Assembly: GCA_022844565.1 (NCBI GenBank)
Contig: JALHLK010000041.1
Location: 1 to 43,831, forward strand
Direction of reading: 5' to 3'
Source of the DNA: Saprospiraceae bacterium
GTDB taxonomy: Bacteria > Bacteroidota > Bacteroidia > Chitinophagales > Saprospiraceae
DNA: 43,831 nucleotides
Shown here: positions 36,953 to 43,831 of the stretch, in pieces
Layout: each line of letters begins with the position of its first letter
How positions within the stretch are numbered: the stretch's first letter is position 1
Made by a program: the position numbers and the translations under genes
The notes under the pieces: model-generated
What the model was told of the DNA's origin: nothing
What the model saw: only the letters and a program-made list of their open reading frames with translations
The model's database searches: none

Positions 36953-36983
36953 TTTGCGTTATCATTTTAATAATATACATTTG
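36953..36983 (+). promoter_or_regulatory. Promoter for the alkaline phosphatase gene
   Basis: TTTG at 36953-36956, a 19-nt spacer and TACATTTG at 36976-36983 match the Bacteroidota consensus at every fixed position. The leader would be about 155 nt. I see no clear Pho-box-like direct repeat nearby. Confidence 0.6.
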
Positions 36984-37145
36984 TTATGACAATGAATATT
37001 ATGATCTTTACTATTTTTGATTTATTAAAAAAAAGAAATTCAATATAAATCTAAAATTTAGGTTAATAGTTTGCAAATCAGCAAAAGTGATGTCAGCAAA
37101 TCTTAAAGACTAAAAAAATTATTATCAATAATACCTATATAATAA

Positions 37146-38225
37146 ATGAAAAAATTAATATTTGTAAACTTATCTTTTGTGTTAGTCCTATCATGGGCAT
37201 CTGCACAACAAAAATCGTCAACGACTGCACCATCCATTATCTTTTTAATAGGTGATGGTATGGGTATATCTCAGATTTCTGCTGGGCATTATTTGGGTGG
37301 CGAAAATTCTGTATTCAGCATTTTTGATAAAATAGGGCTCATTCGCACACACTCTAAAACAAATAAAGTCACGGATTCGGCAGCGGCATCTACCGCATTT
37401 GCCACGGGTCAAAAAACGTACAATAGGGCAATAGGCGTGGACATAGATAGTAATAAAGTAGCTAATCTTGTTGAAGTATTAAAAACATACAGTTACTCAA
37501 CCGGCTTAGTCAGTATTTCTTCAATCACACACGGCACTCCCGCTGGCTTTTATGCGCATGTAAAAGACAGAGATGCACAAGAAGATATAGCGCAACAACT
37601 TACCAAAAGTGGTGTTGATTATTTTTCAGGAGGAGGACTCAAGTTCTTCAATCAAAGGGCAGATAAAATTGACCTAATAAAAGACTTAAAAGCCAATAAT
37701 TACTATGTTGATACCGTGCAAGACTACAGCCTTAAGTTGGCTAAGAACAAGAAATATGGCTTTCTATTAGCTGAAGATGGTATGTCTATGGTTGCTGAAG
37801 AAAGAAAAGACTTCTTGGCAAATTCATTAAGACAAGGTCTACAATATTTGACTGATAAAAATGCTCCATTTTTTGTGATGGCAGAGGGGTCGTATATCGA
37901 TTGGGCAGGTCACAGAAAGGACCCAGAAATGATGCTCAATGAACAATGGGATTTTGAAAAAGCAGTAAAAGTAGCTATCGAATATGTAGATAAGCATCCC
38001 AATACCTTATTGATCGTAACAGGTGATCATGAGACTGGGGGAGTAAGTGTACAAAAAGGCAAAACTATAGAAGAAGTCATCGTTACTTTTAGTGGGGATC
38101 AACATACTGCGGTTATGCTCCCTGTTTTTGCATATGGACCACATGCTGAGAAATTTACTGGAATGTATGAAAATACGGATATTTTTCATAAGATATTGAG
38201 TGTTGTAAAGGGAAAGAAAAAATAG
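37146..38225 (+). CDS. Alkaline phosphatase
   Basis: 359 residues. The signal peptide ends near SWASAQ (about 20). The metal and catalytic residues of the PhoA superfamily are visible: Asp37 in IGDGMG, nucleophile Ser78 in VTDSAAAST, Asp and His in SYIDWAGH, VTGDHETGG, and the final His in GDQHTAV. It removes phosphate from monoesters in the periplasm or at the surface. It is shorter than E. coli PhoA (about 450 mature residues) and lacks an obvious T9SS sorting domain. It is divergent from susC, with which it may share regulation, and is followed by a terminator. Confidence 0.93.
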   Translation: MKKLIFVNLSFVLVLSWASAQQKSSTTAPSIIFLIGDGMGISQISAGHYLGGENSVFSIFDKIGLIRTHSKTNKVTDSAAASTAFATGQKTYNRAIGVDIDSNKVANLVEVLKTYSYSTGLVSISSITHGTPAGFYAHVKDRDAQEDIAQQLTKSGVDYFSGGGLKFFNQRADKIDLIKDLKANNYYVDTVQDYSLKLAKNKKYGFLLAEDGMSMVAEERKDFLANSLRQGLQYLTDKNAPFFVMAEGSYIDWAGHRKDPEMMLNEQWDFEKAVKVAIEYVDKHPNTLLIVTGDHETGGVSVQKGKTIEEVIVTFSGDQHTAVMLPVFAYGPHAEKFTGMYENTDIFHKILSVVKGKKK

Positions 38226-38253
38226 ATTTAAGGTTTTAAAATGAGATTTAAAG

Positions 38254-38285
38254 AAATGCTGTCAAGAATATTGATGGCATTTTTT
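38254..38285 (+). terminator. Rho-independent terminator after the phosphatase
   Basis: AAATGCTGTCA pairs with TGATGGCATTT, 11 bp with two wobbles, followed by a T run to 38285, 29 nt after the stop. Confidence 0.8.
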
Positions 38286-38488
38286 AAAACAAATGGTTCT
38301 CATGGGATTTTAATGGATAAAGGGTTTAAAGCTTTTAGCCTTGAGCAGTTAGCTATTAGCTCTAAATAAAGGTTCTCCCTTTAAATTATTCAAAAGGATC
38401 ATGTGAAGTGTTTTAAGTAATGGCCTCTAATTTCTGAGCTTCCAATTAAATTAGCAGTAGAACCTCAAAAGATATCTTATAAGGAAAT

Positions 38489-38524
38489 AAAATGGTCTCC
38501 AAGATTTTCTGGGGTCTATTTTTT
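38489..38524 (+). terminator. Orphan terminator-like hairpin
   Basis: AAAATGGTCTCC pairs with GGGGTCTATTTT (about 11 of 12 positions including wobbles), followed by T residues. No gene precedes it: bases 38286-38488 hold only very short frames. It may mark a lost gene or a small RNA. Confidence 0.45.
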
Positions 38525-38619
38525 ATTTACATATGATAACTTCAATATGATGGGTTTCTAAATCGCAATTAAAAACAAAAAACGATGAGGTAATGTTAGT
38601 TAGCTCTAAACAGCTCACA

Positions 38620-39030
38620 ATGAATATTTTGATTCCTTTTTACTTCATCTTGCTAATCAATTTACAAAAACAAAAAGCTTTAGATATCAAAGACTATGAG
38701 TGGTCAAATAGATTAATTTGTATAGAGGCGCTGGATAAAATTGAAGCAGTTAAGCAGGTAGCTTCTTTTAAGCAATCCATTGAAGAAAATGAAGATAGAA
38801 AGCTACTATTTTATGTAAAAATTGCCAACACATATTTCGAAGGTTTGGAATTCACAAAAGTAGGACATATTAAAAATTTTCCATCAAAACTAAAGGGTCA
38901 TGAGTATACTATAAGTCTAATTGGTCTAGACGGTGGTGTAAAGAATCAATGGGAAGAGCGGGTAGAAGCAAGTGAGGTTTATGCAAGAATAGACGGTATG
39001 CCCATGAGGCTGGGGAGGATAAAGAGGTGA
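38620..39030 (+). CDS. DUF4174-like protein
   Basis: 136 residues from the ATG at 38620; an ATG at 38593 is in frame, but the inner one starts a better signal-like segment (MNILIPFYFILLINLQ). DUF4174 features are WSNRLICIEA in the first strand, SLIGLDGGVKNQWEERV in place of the usual LIGKDGGVK, and YARIDGMPMR near the C-terminus (family form lidxMPMR). The fold is thioredoxin-like; the function is not established and no CxxC is present. It is a divergent member, likely periplasmic, and stands alone. Confidence 0.7.
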   Translation: MNILIPFYFILLINLQKQKALDIKDYEWSNRLICIEALDKIEAVKQVASFKQSIEENEDRKLLFYVKIANTYFEGLEFTKVGHIKNFPSKLKGHEYTISLIGLDGGVKNQWEERVEASEVYARIDGMPMRLGRIKR

Positions 39031-39149
39031 ATGATACCTAGAAATTACATATTAGATTTTTGGTTTTAGAAATCCTTTTAATAACATAGAATACTTTTAC
39101 ACACATTATTTCAATACAATTCCTTAATATTACCTCCTAATTTATTGCC

Positions 39150-40070
39150 ATGGCTAACTTCCGTCTTTCCATTCTTATTTTGTTGTTGCTTACATCTGCA
39201 TCACGGTGCAAGTTTTCTGACAATTCTTCTGATAAAGCTGAAGATATGAATGAAGAATCCTTGCCATATGAAGAACAAATGGCGATGGGAAAACTAGAAA
39301 ACAAAGATTTAAAAGAAGCATCTGGAATTGTTGCATCACATTCATTTCTAGGGTATTTTTGGTCTCACAATGATTCTGGTGGTAAAGCTTTACTTTTTTT
39401 AATAGATTCGTTGGGCGGTGGAAAATTGGAATTTAAGATTGAAGGAGCGAAAAACCGTGATTGGGAAGATATTTCCATTTTCAAAGATTCTTCTACCCAG
39501 AAAAGTACAATAGTAATTGGTGATATTGGTGATAATAGTACCAAGCATGACAATTGTACCTTACTTTTTGTAGAAGAGCCAAATACCTTTCCATTCGAAG
39601 ATCAATCACTTACCGTGTATAAAAAAGTTGTATTTGAATATCCTGATGGTGCAAGAGATGCGGAAGCTTTGATGGTCGATCCCATCACAAAAGACATTTT
39701 TATTGTGAGTAAAAAGGAAAGAAAAGTTTCAATGTATCGAATTCCTTATCCGCATGATGAATCTGGTACAGTGACTGCAGAAAAGATTTTGACCTTGCCG
39801 ATTAGAAACATAACTGCGGGTGATATCGCACCTGATGGTTCGGCAATTTTACTAAAAAACTATGATGCTATATACTATTATACCCGAGAAACTACTGAAT
39901 CTATTGTTGATGCGATGCGAAAAACACCCCTTAGATTGGCCTACACTCGAGAACCTCAAGGTGAAGCAATATGTTTTGCACAAGATAGCAAAGCTTTTTA
40001 TACTTTAAGTGAAAAATCGAGTAAGAACAAACATCCTATCTTGTATAAATATATCAAAAAGGAAGGTTAG
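39150..40070 (+). CDS. Lipoprotein with beta-propeller-like domain
   Basis: 306 residues. The N-terminal signal ends in TSASRC (Cys at about residue 20), an acceptable lipobox. After an acidic linker, repeated beta motifs suggest a propeller: ASGIVASHSFLGYFWSHNDSG, NRDWEDISIF, VIGDIGDNST, DAEALMVDPITKDIFIVSK, EGEAICF-like QGEAICFAQDSKAFYTLSE. This resembles esterase-like/phytase-fold or SdiA-regulated propellers, but no catalytic set is clear. Its stop overlaps the convergent protease gene by 4 nt. Confidence 0.7.
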   Translation: MANFRLSILILLLLTSASRCKFSDNSSDKAEDMNEESLPYEEQMAMGKLENKDLKEASGIVASHSFLGYFWSHNDSGGKALLFLIDSLGGGKLEFKIEGAKNRDWEDISIFKDSSTQKSTIVIGDIGDNSTKHDNCTLLFVEEPNTFPFEDQSLTVYKKVVFEYPDGARDAEALMVDPITKDIFIVSKKERKVSMYRIPYPHDESGTVTAEKILTLPIRNITAGDIAPDGSAILLKNYDAIYYYTRETTESIVDAMRKTPLRLAYTREPQGEAICFAQDSKAFYTLSEKSSKNKHPILYKYIKKEG

Positions 40071-41200
40071 GAAACGAGTTTCATACCTTCCAATCGGTCC
40101 TTCATCGCTTTTGCAATACCTTTGTCCATAAGCGTATTATTCAAAGCTAAAGACTGCTCTAGTTTATTATTCATTTGGTCAGTTTCGTTTTTTAGATTTA
40201 AAATGGCAGCCTCAGTAGCATATTCTTGGGCCTTAGGTACCATTGGTGAAGGTTTGAAAAGACTGAAATATTGATTGGCCTTCTCTATATCCTTTTTTGC
40301 ATAAGCATAGAAAAAGGCAGCGTCAAGCCATATACTTCCTCTAAATCCGTCTGGCATTTTTTCAATCTTCGCAAGATAATTTGTCAAATGATTTTCAGCA
40401 GCTTCAATATCATTTTTATCAAAGGCATGTTGGAACAAAAAACCGTCTAGATATACTTCGTAGGAATCCTTAAGCTCCATGGCTAAATTTTTTGCTTCCA
40501 TTATTTCTTCCATGTTATAGTCTCTCGGTCTTATTCCGCCCATTACTTTTGATATTATTGTAAGAATAAGACTTTCAAGTTTTCCAATATTACCTCCCTT
40601 GATCAATCGCAAAACCCTAGCACCATCCGTGTGAAATCCATTTGCACTCATGGGGATAATCGTAATGATAAAAACTAAAAATGATAAAAAAGTATAAACT
40701 AAAAGTAGTATCGCTATTGCATTTTGAACAAACGAGTTGGATTCATCACTCCCGCCAATGATTTTATAAATACAGAAACTTACTAATGCCGAAAGCAAAC
40801 TAGCTAAAGGGCCACTAATTACAAAAACAAGAAAACGATTTACTAAATTGTAGGTGTCTTTTGGTAGGCATAGAACAAGGCCTCCTGCTAAGTTAAAGCT
40901 TTTATTCCATTTAAAAACCCATTGATCATTTGCTTTTTCAAACATAAAAGGGCCAGCAACATACATCGTAAAATCAAATTTTTGTGATACACCAGCTAAA
41001 GCGTGCCCACCTTCATGGATGGCAATTGCCAACAGATACAGAGGAAAAATAGATAAAGCCAAAATCCAAATACTGTTTTCAGGTATGTAAAAAGCATTTG
41101 ATTTAATCAATCCACCTATCCAATATCCTATTAAACCTCCTATTGCTAAGGAGATAATGAAAAACAATATCTTTTGTAAAACTTTTTTTGTTTTTGTCAT
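40067..41200 (-). CDS. M50-like membrane metalloprotease with helical-repeat tail
   Basis: 377 residues from the ATG at 41200; an ATG at 41266 adds 22 residues. About five hydrophobic segments lie in the first 215 residues. The second of them ends with AIAIHEGGHALAG, the HExxH zinc motif of site-2 proteases. GFHTDGARVLRLIKGG near residue 215 supplies the second motif (N/DxxDG type, here HTDG). From about residue 235 to the end the protein is soluble and helical with paired helices like TPR units (DIEAAENHLTNYLAKIEKMP, DIEKANQYFSLFKP). Intramembrane cleavage of a partner protein is predicted; the target is unknown. Convergent overlap of 4 nt with the propeller lipoprotein. Confidence 0.8.
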   Translation of the reverse strand: MTKTKKVLQKILFFIISLAIGGLIGYWIGGLIKSNAFYIPENSIWILALSIFPLYLLAIAIHEGGHALAGVSQKFDFTMYVAGPFMFEKANDQWVFKWNKSFNLAGGLVLCLPKDTYNLVNRFLVFVISGPLASLLSALVSFCIYKIIGGSDESNSFVQNAIAILLLVYTFLSFLVFIITIIPMSANGFHTDGARVLRLIKGGNIGKLESLILTIISKVMGGIRPRDYNMEEIMEAKNLAMELKDSYEVYLDGFLFQHAFDKNDIEAAENHLTNYLAKIEKMPDGFRGSIWLDAAFFYAYAKKDIEKANQYFSLFKPSPMVPKAQEYATEAAILNLKNETDQMNNKLEQSLALNNTLMDKGIAKAMKDRLEGMKLVS

Positions 41201-41402
41201 TTTGTTTGAAATTTGGCTAGCAAGATAACTTTTTTTTGAAATAAATAATTGATGTAGAAGGTTCATAAATTAATTTATTTTTTGAAGTTGGTTAGAAAGT
41301 TACTTATCTATAAATTCCTACTTTTGGAAAATAATTTTATGCTAGATATTTATTCATAATTGATCCTATTATTAGTGTGTATAATTGTTCTTTTCAATTT
41401 TG

Positions 41403-41447
41403 TACTTTCGCCATAAGTCAATTAATTTGACACTTATGGCAAGAGTA
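41403..41447. repeat. Palindrome 1 of the ATPase-flanking family
   Basis: Left arm TACTTTCGCCATAAGT (41403-41418), 13-nt spacer, right arm ACTTATGGCAAGAGTA (41432-41447). The arms match in 14 of 16 positions. It lies 28 nt beyond the stop of the ATPase pseudogene. Each arm read outward carries an ATG. The minus-strand frame gives MAKVQN and a stop; the plus-strand frame gives MARVTFSFLRDLVVKN and a stop. Confidence 0.8.
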
Positions 41448-41475
41448 ACATTTTCTTTTTTAAGAGACTTAGTTG

Positions 41476-42116
41476 TTAAAAATTAAGCTGATTAAATAGT
41501 ACATTGGCATCTATATGTATGTCTATCAGCATATTATATTTGCTATTTGTTAATCCATTTGCTGTAATTAATGTAAGAAATAGTTGATTTTTTGTCTTTG
41601 TAACTTCCTGAAAAATATTCCTTTTTGCTTGGAGTTTATTTACCGAATCGTCTGTCAATACATACGCACTATCATAAAATTTCATTTCACAGATATTAAT
41701 AGCATTATCTCCTCTTTCTATCAGCATGTCTATCTGGCACTCAGGTATATTATTATCTTTCTTTTTATAAAAACTTGATTCTTGAGTTAGTATTCCTGAA
41801 ATGCCGAGTGCTTGCTTTATAGCATCAATATGTATCAAGCAGATGTTCTCAAATGCATATCCTTGCCATGCCTTAACTTCTGGTGTGTTATATTTTTTTT
41901 ACCAATAATTTTTGATGTTTTTATTTTGCTCAACAAAATGTAAATAAAATAAAGTGTAAGCATCTGTAAGTCGATATAGGGTATCTCTTTCCTGCTTACC
42001 AAAGGGTAGTATAGATTGGATAAATCCTGAAGTTTATTATTAGATAAAAATCCTCTCATTCTCTTTATCTCAAAGTCTCTTCCAATGATAGAATATTCAT
42101 TCTGTACTTCTGCCAT
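41476..42116 (-). pseudogene. Degraded AAA ATPase (ATPase_2) with C-terminal DUF234-type nuclease domain
   Basis: Three remnants of one gene can be joined by changing frame. The N-terminus is MAEVQNEYSIIGRDFEIKRM (start 42116). After a junction near 42045, in another frame, comes SGFIQSILPFGKQERDTLYR and RLTDAYTLFYLHFVEQNKN. A TAA stop follows at 41899-41901 in an A8 run. In the same frame it continues with VKAWQGYAFENICLIH and a 120-residue tail to 41476. The tail carries QIDMLIERGDNAINICEMKF, a D-x13-ExK pattern of PD-(D/E)XK nucleases. The ATPase core with Walker A and B is deleted. Intact relatives are about 470 residues. The gene is dead. Palindromes sit at both ends. Confidence 0.75.
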
Positions 42117-42149
42117 AAGTCCTATTATTTGATACTTATGGCAAAGATC
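42105..42149. repeat. Palindrome 2, overlapping the ATPase start codon
   Basis: Left arm TACTTCTGCCATAAGT (42105-42120), 13-nt spacer, right arm ACTTATGGCAAAGATC (42134-42149). The minus-strand ATG of the ATPase relic (42116-42114) lies inside the left arm, so its first codons (MAEV) are part of the repeat. Confidence 0.8.
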
Positions 42150-42158
42150 CAACTTTTA

Positions 42159-42203
42159 TACTTTTGCCACAAGTTAATTTATATCATACTTATGGCAAGA
42201 GTA
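42159..42203. repeat. Palindrome 3
   Basis: Left arm TACTTTTGCCACAAGT (42159-42174), 13-nt spacer, right arm ACTTATGGCAAGAGTA (42188-42203), identical to the right arm of palindrome 1. It begins 9 nt after palindrome 2. Its left arm has GTG where the others have ATG. Confidence 0.8.
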
Positions 42204-42476
42204 CGAAATTAAATTATTTTTATAATATCAATATTTACAATGCTTTGAGTGAGTTTTACGGATTGTATTTTATAGTATTTATTGATTGATATATTTCTAT
42301 AAATCCTTCGTAAAATCCTGTCTCCCTTTTGAACCTGCTGCCGTATTAGCCAAGATTAACACACTTTGCCTTTATCAAAAGCAACTCTCTAAAAGATAGC
42401 TAAGTTTTTACTCAATATTAGAATAGGTCTACTTACTTCTTGCCGTTCGAAAATCCAGCTATCTATTTTTCGACTA

Positions 42477-42857
42477 TTACATCACCATCTCACCCTCTTT
42501 CAACAAGGTACTATTTTGTATCTCTACAGAATACATTGAATTAGCAATCATCCTATTTATCAAATCTGAAATATCCACTCCATGATGTTGACAAAGAGCA
42601 GGCATCAATGATTTCTCTGGATCCATATTTGGCATAGCATTTACATCAAGTGTATAAATCGTACCATCAGCGTTCATTCTAAAATCTGTTCGAGACATAC
42701 CTTTGAGACCTAGATATTTATGCAATTTTTTGGCTTGAAACATCAATTGTGACCGAGAGTATGCTGATAATTCAGGCCCCAAAGTCGCTAATGCAAGTTT
42801 GCAACTTGCTTTCTCTATTAGTATTAACGCTTTTTTATGGTAAGGTAATAAATTATA
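42477..42857 (-). pseudogene. 3' remnant of a D-Ala-D-Ala ligase-like ATP-grasp gene
   Basis: About 126 codons of an ATP-grasp C-terminus remain. They include LALATLGPELSAYSRSQLM, GLKGMSRTDFRMNADGTIY and TLDVNAMPNMDPEKSLMPAL, where the last carries the metal-binding D-x-N-x-MPN motif. The family has 300 or more residues. The frame is closed at 42858 and holds no good start before the conserved part, so the front two-thirds, with most of the ATP site, is missing. Its stop codon is intact. The break faces the start of the lipoprotein gene at 42884, which suggests replacement of the 5' part by a rearrangement. Bases 42204-42476, downstream, hold no gene. Confidence 0.7.
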
Positions 42858-42883
42858 TTATCTTTGATTAAAATTGTAACAGA

Positions 42884-43540
42884 ATGAAGCAATTATTTTT
42901 AGTCGTATTAGCTTGTATGATTTGGAGATGTGAAACTGAAGAATTATCGAGTTGTGAAAAAGATCATCCAGTTAATATAGAATATATTGATTTTAATATC
43001 GATCGAATTTATATTAAATGGGTAGGAACTCCCTTATTATATTTTAAACTGAAGAATAAGAAGACCGGTTCGGTAATTGAAAAGTCGATTGCTTCGGAAT
43101 ATTCCTACACATTAGTCAATGGTGCAAATAATTATATAAAAACTACCTATCATGATTATTATTTTTATCAAACAACAGAGCCTTCGACCGATTATATTTT
43201 ATCAATCTATCAACGTTGTTATACCTATGGAAAAAAATTTGAACTGGAGTTCTTTAAAGACTATGAATTCCCTTCTTGTCAAACAGAAAAGATTAAAAAT
43301 TTAAGAGTTGAGAAATTTTCTGACGGCAAGTCATATGTTGTTTTTGATAAGATCCCTAGTATCAATTCTTATGCAGTTAAAATAAAAAATAGTTTTAATA
43401 ATTCGTTTGAGAATATCATCGAAGAAAATTCGATGGAAGTTATTTTTTCTACTTCAGATAGTTATGAAATCTCTATAACACCTTTATGCAAAGGCATTGG
43501 TATTTTCAGGAGAGGACTTCCTGAAACTATTAAATATTAA
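42884..43540 (+). CDS. Hypothetical lipoprotein, beta-rich
   Basis: 218 residues. The signal peptide ends at a possible lipobox MIWRC (Cys about residue 15). The mature part looks like two immunoglobulin- or FN3-like beta sandwiches (about 28-115 and 130-215). Each starts with a similar phrase: VNIEYIDFNIDRIYIKW and IKNLRVEKFSDGKSYVVF. Three cysteines in mature positions could pair. I do not recognise a family. It has no operon partner in the window and abuts the ligase remnant, so it may belong to the incoming segment of a rearrangement. Confidence 0.65.
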   Translation: MKQLFLVVLACMIWRCETEELSSCEKDHPVNIEYIDFNIDRIYIKWVGTPLLYFKLKNKKTGSVIEKSIASEYSYTLVNGANNYIKTTYHDYYFYQTTEPSTDYILSIYQRCYTYGKKFELEFFKDYEFPSCQTEKIKNLRVEKFSDGKSYVVFDKIPSINSYAVKIKNSFNNSFENIIEENSMEVIFSTSDSYEISITPLCKGIGIFRRGLPETIKY

Positions 43541-43752
43541 TCAATTCTGTCCAGTGACTAAAAGCCAATTGTGAATATATAGCAGTATTTTCATTGCTGA
43601 AAAAATCAAAAATTACTTTCCGTATCAAAGTATTGAATATTTATATCTAAAAATAACTCATATTTAGATATTCTTTTTTTTAATAAGGCTTTTCTAAATT
43701 AAATATTTAATAATTAACGTGAATAATGGATAAAAAAATAGCATAAAAAAGT

Positions 43753-43831
43753 GAACATAAGAAAAATATTGTATATATTAGTGGTTCAAAATCATTAAAT
43801 AATAACAAATATTAGACTTATGTTCGAGGAT
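43753..43831 (+). other. Inverted repeat and possible gene start at the window edge
   Basis: GAACATAAG (43753-43761) and CTTATGTTC (43817-43825) are inverted copies 55 nt apart. The right copy contains an ATG (43820) with an open frame (MFED) running out of the window. Whether a gene starts here cannot be judged from four codons. Bases 43541-43752 show nothing else. Confidence 0.2.

Noticed and set aside
38313-38369. 18-codon frame between the two terminator-like hairpins
   Set aside because: Too short and without a ribosome binding site to be called a gene.
41403-42203. CRISPR array
   Set aside because: Only three units, each itself a palindrome, with 13-nt internal spacers and most of a gene between copies 1 and 2. 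There is no regular repeat-spacer alternation and no cas gene.
42394-42464. AGATAGCT/AGCTATCT inverted repeat downstream of the ligase remnant
   Set aside because: Eight bases over 70 nt of AT-rich DNA may be chance; no flanking structure supports it.

Overview
The window reads as an AT-rich chromosome segment of a Bacteroidota bacterium, most likely from the Saprospiria. Signs of the phylum are a type IX secretion (T9SS) C-terminal sorting domain, a SusC/SusD pair, the conserved block of GT5-like protein, DUF4270, GlmS and DUF4290, a RemB/Wzi-like outer-membrane protein, and promoters of the Bacteroidota form TTTG-N19-TAnnTTTG. The CrtD/CruF carotenoid pair fits makers of saproxanthin- or myxol-type pigments. 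The family-level placement is inference from recalled families; no search was run.

Layout. Bases 1-7058: the 3' part of a large secreted dockerin/cohesin-like protein, a sortilin/BNR-propeller protein, a cysteine-rich lipoprotein, a long palindromic repeat and a Kazal-type lipoprotein. Bases 7217-9601: a YitT membrane protein, an HD hydrolase and an EamA exporter. Bases 9691-17361: an envelope block. A heptose kinase and RemB/Wzi-like gene run leftward; a GT5-like pseudo-enzyme, DUF4270 lipoprotein, glmS and DUF4290 gene run rightward. Bases 17493-23798: an M36 metalloprotease, crtD-cruF, and an ECF sigma factor with a membrane partner. Bases 23799-24277: a gene-free stretch holding a hairpin, a two-hairpin repeat and a 197-bp palindrome. 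Bases 24278-31694: the lysS-plsC-folC operon and a divergent operon of a NahK-like kinase, a DUF1801 protein and Tex. Bases 31766-38225: susC-susD-lipoprotein facing an alkaline phosphatase. Bases 38226-43831: accessory genes and decay, including a DUF4174 protein, a beta-propeller lipoprotein, an M50-like membrane protease, an ATPase-nuclease pseudogene set among three near-identical palindromes, an ATP-grasp ligase remnant and an orphan lipoprotein.

How the genes fit together. The central block joins aminosugar supply (GlmS), heptose phosphorylation and surface proteins (RemB-like, DUF4270), so it looks like envelope building. The SusCD system with a divergent secreted phosphatase suggests uptake of a phosphorylated substrate. 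CruF and CrtD modify the end group of a carotenoid whose early genes lie elsewhere.

The least explained features are the non-coding repeats. One is a set of three palindromes with 16-nt arms and an exact 13-nt spacer at both ends of the ATPase-nuclease relic, with the relic's start codon inside an arm. Another is a two-hairpin element present twice whose stems differ in sequence but keep their pairing. Starts of several genes were moved inward from the longest reading frame, as noted in each entry. No tRNA, rRNA or CRISPR array was recognised.
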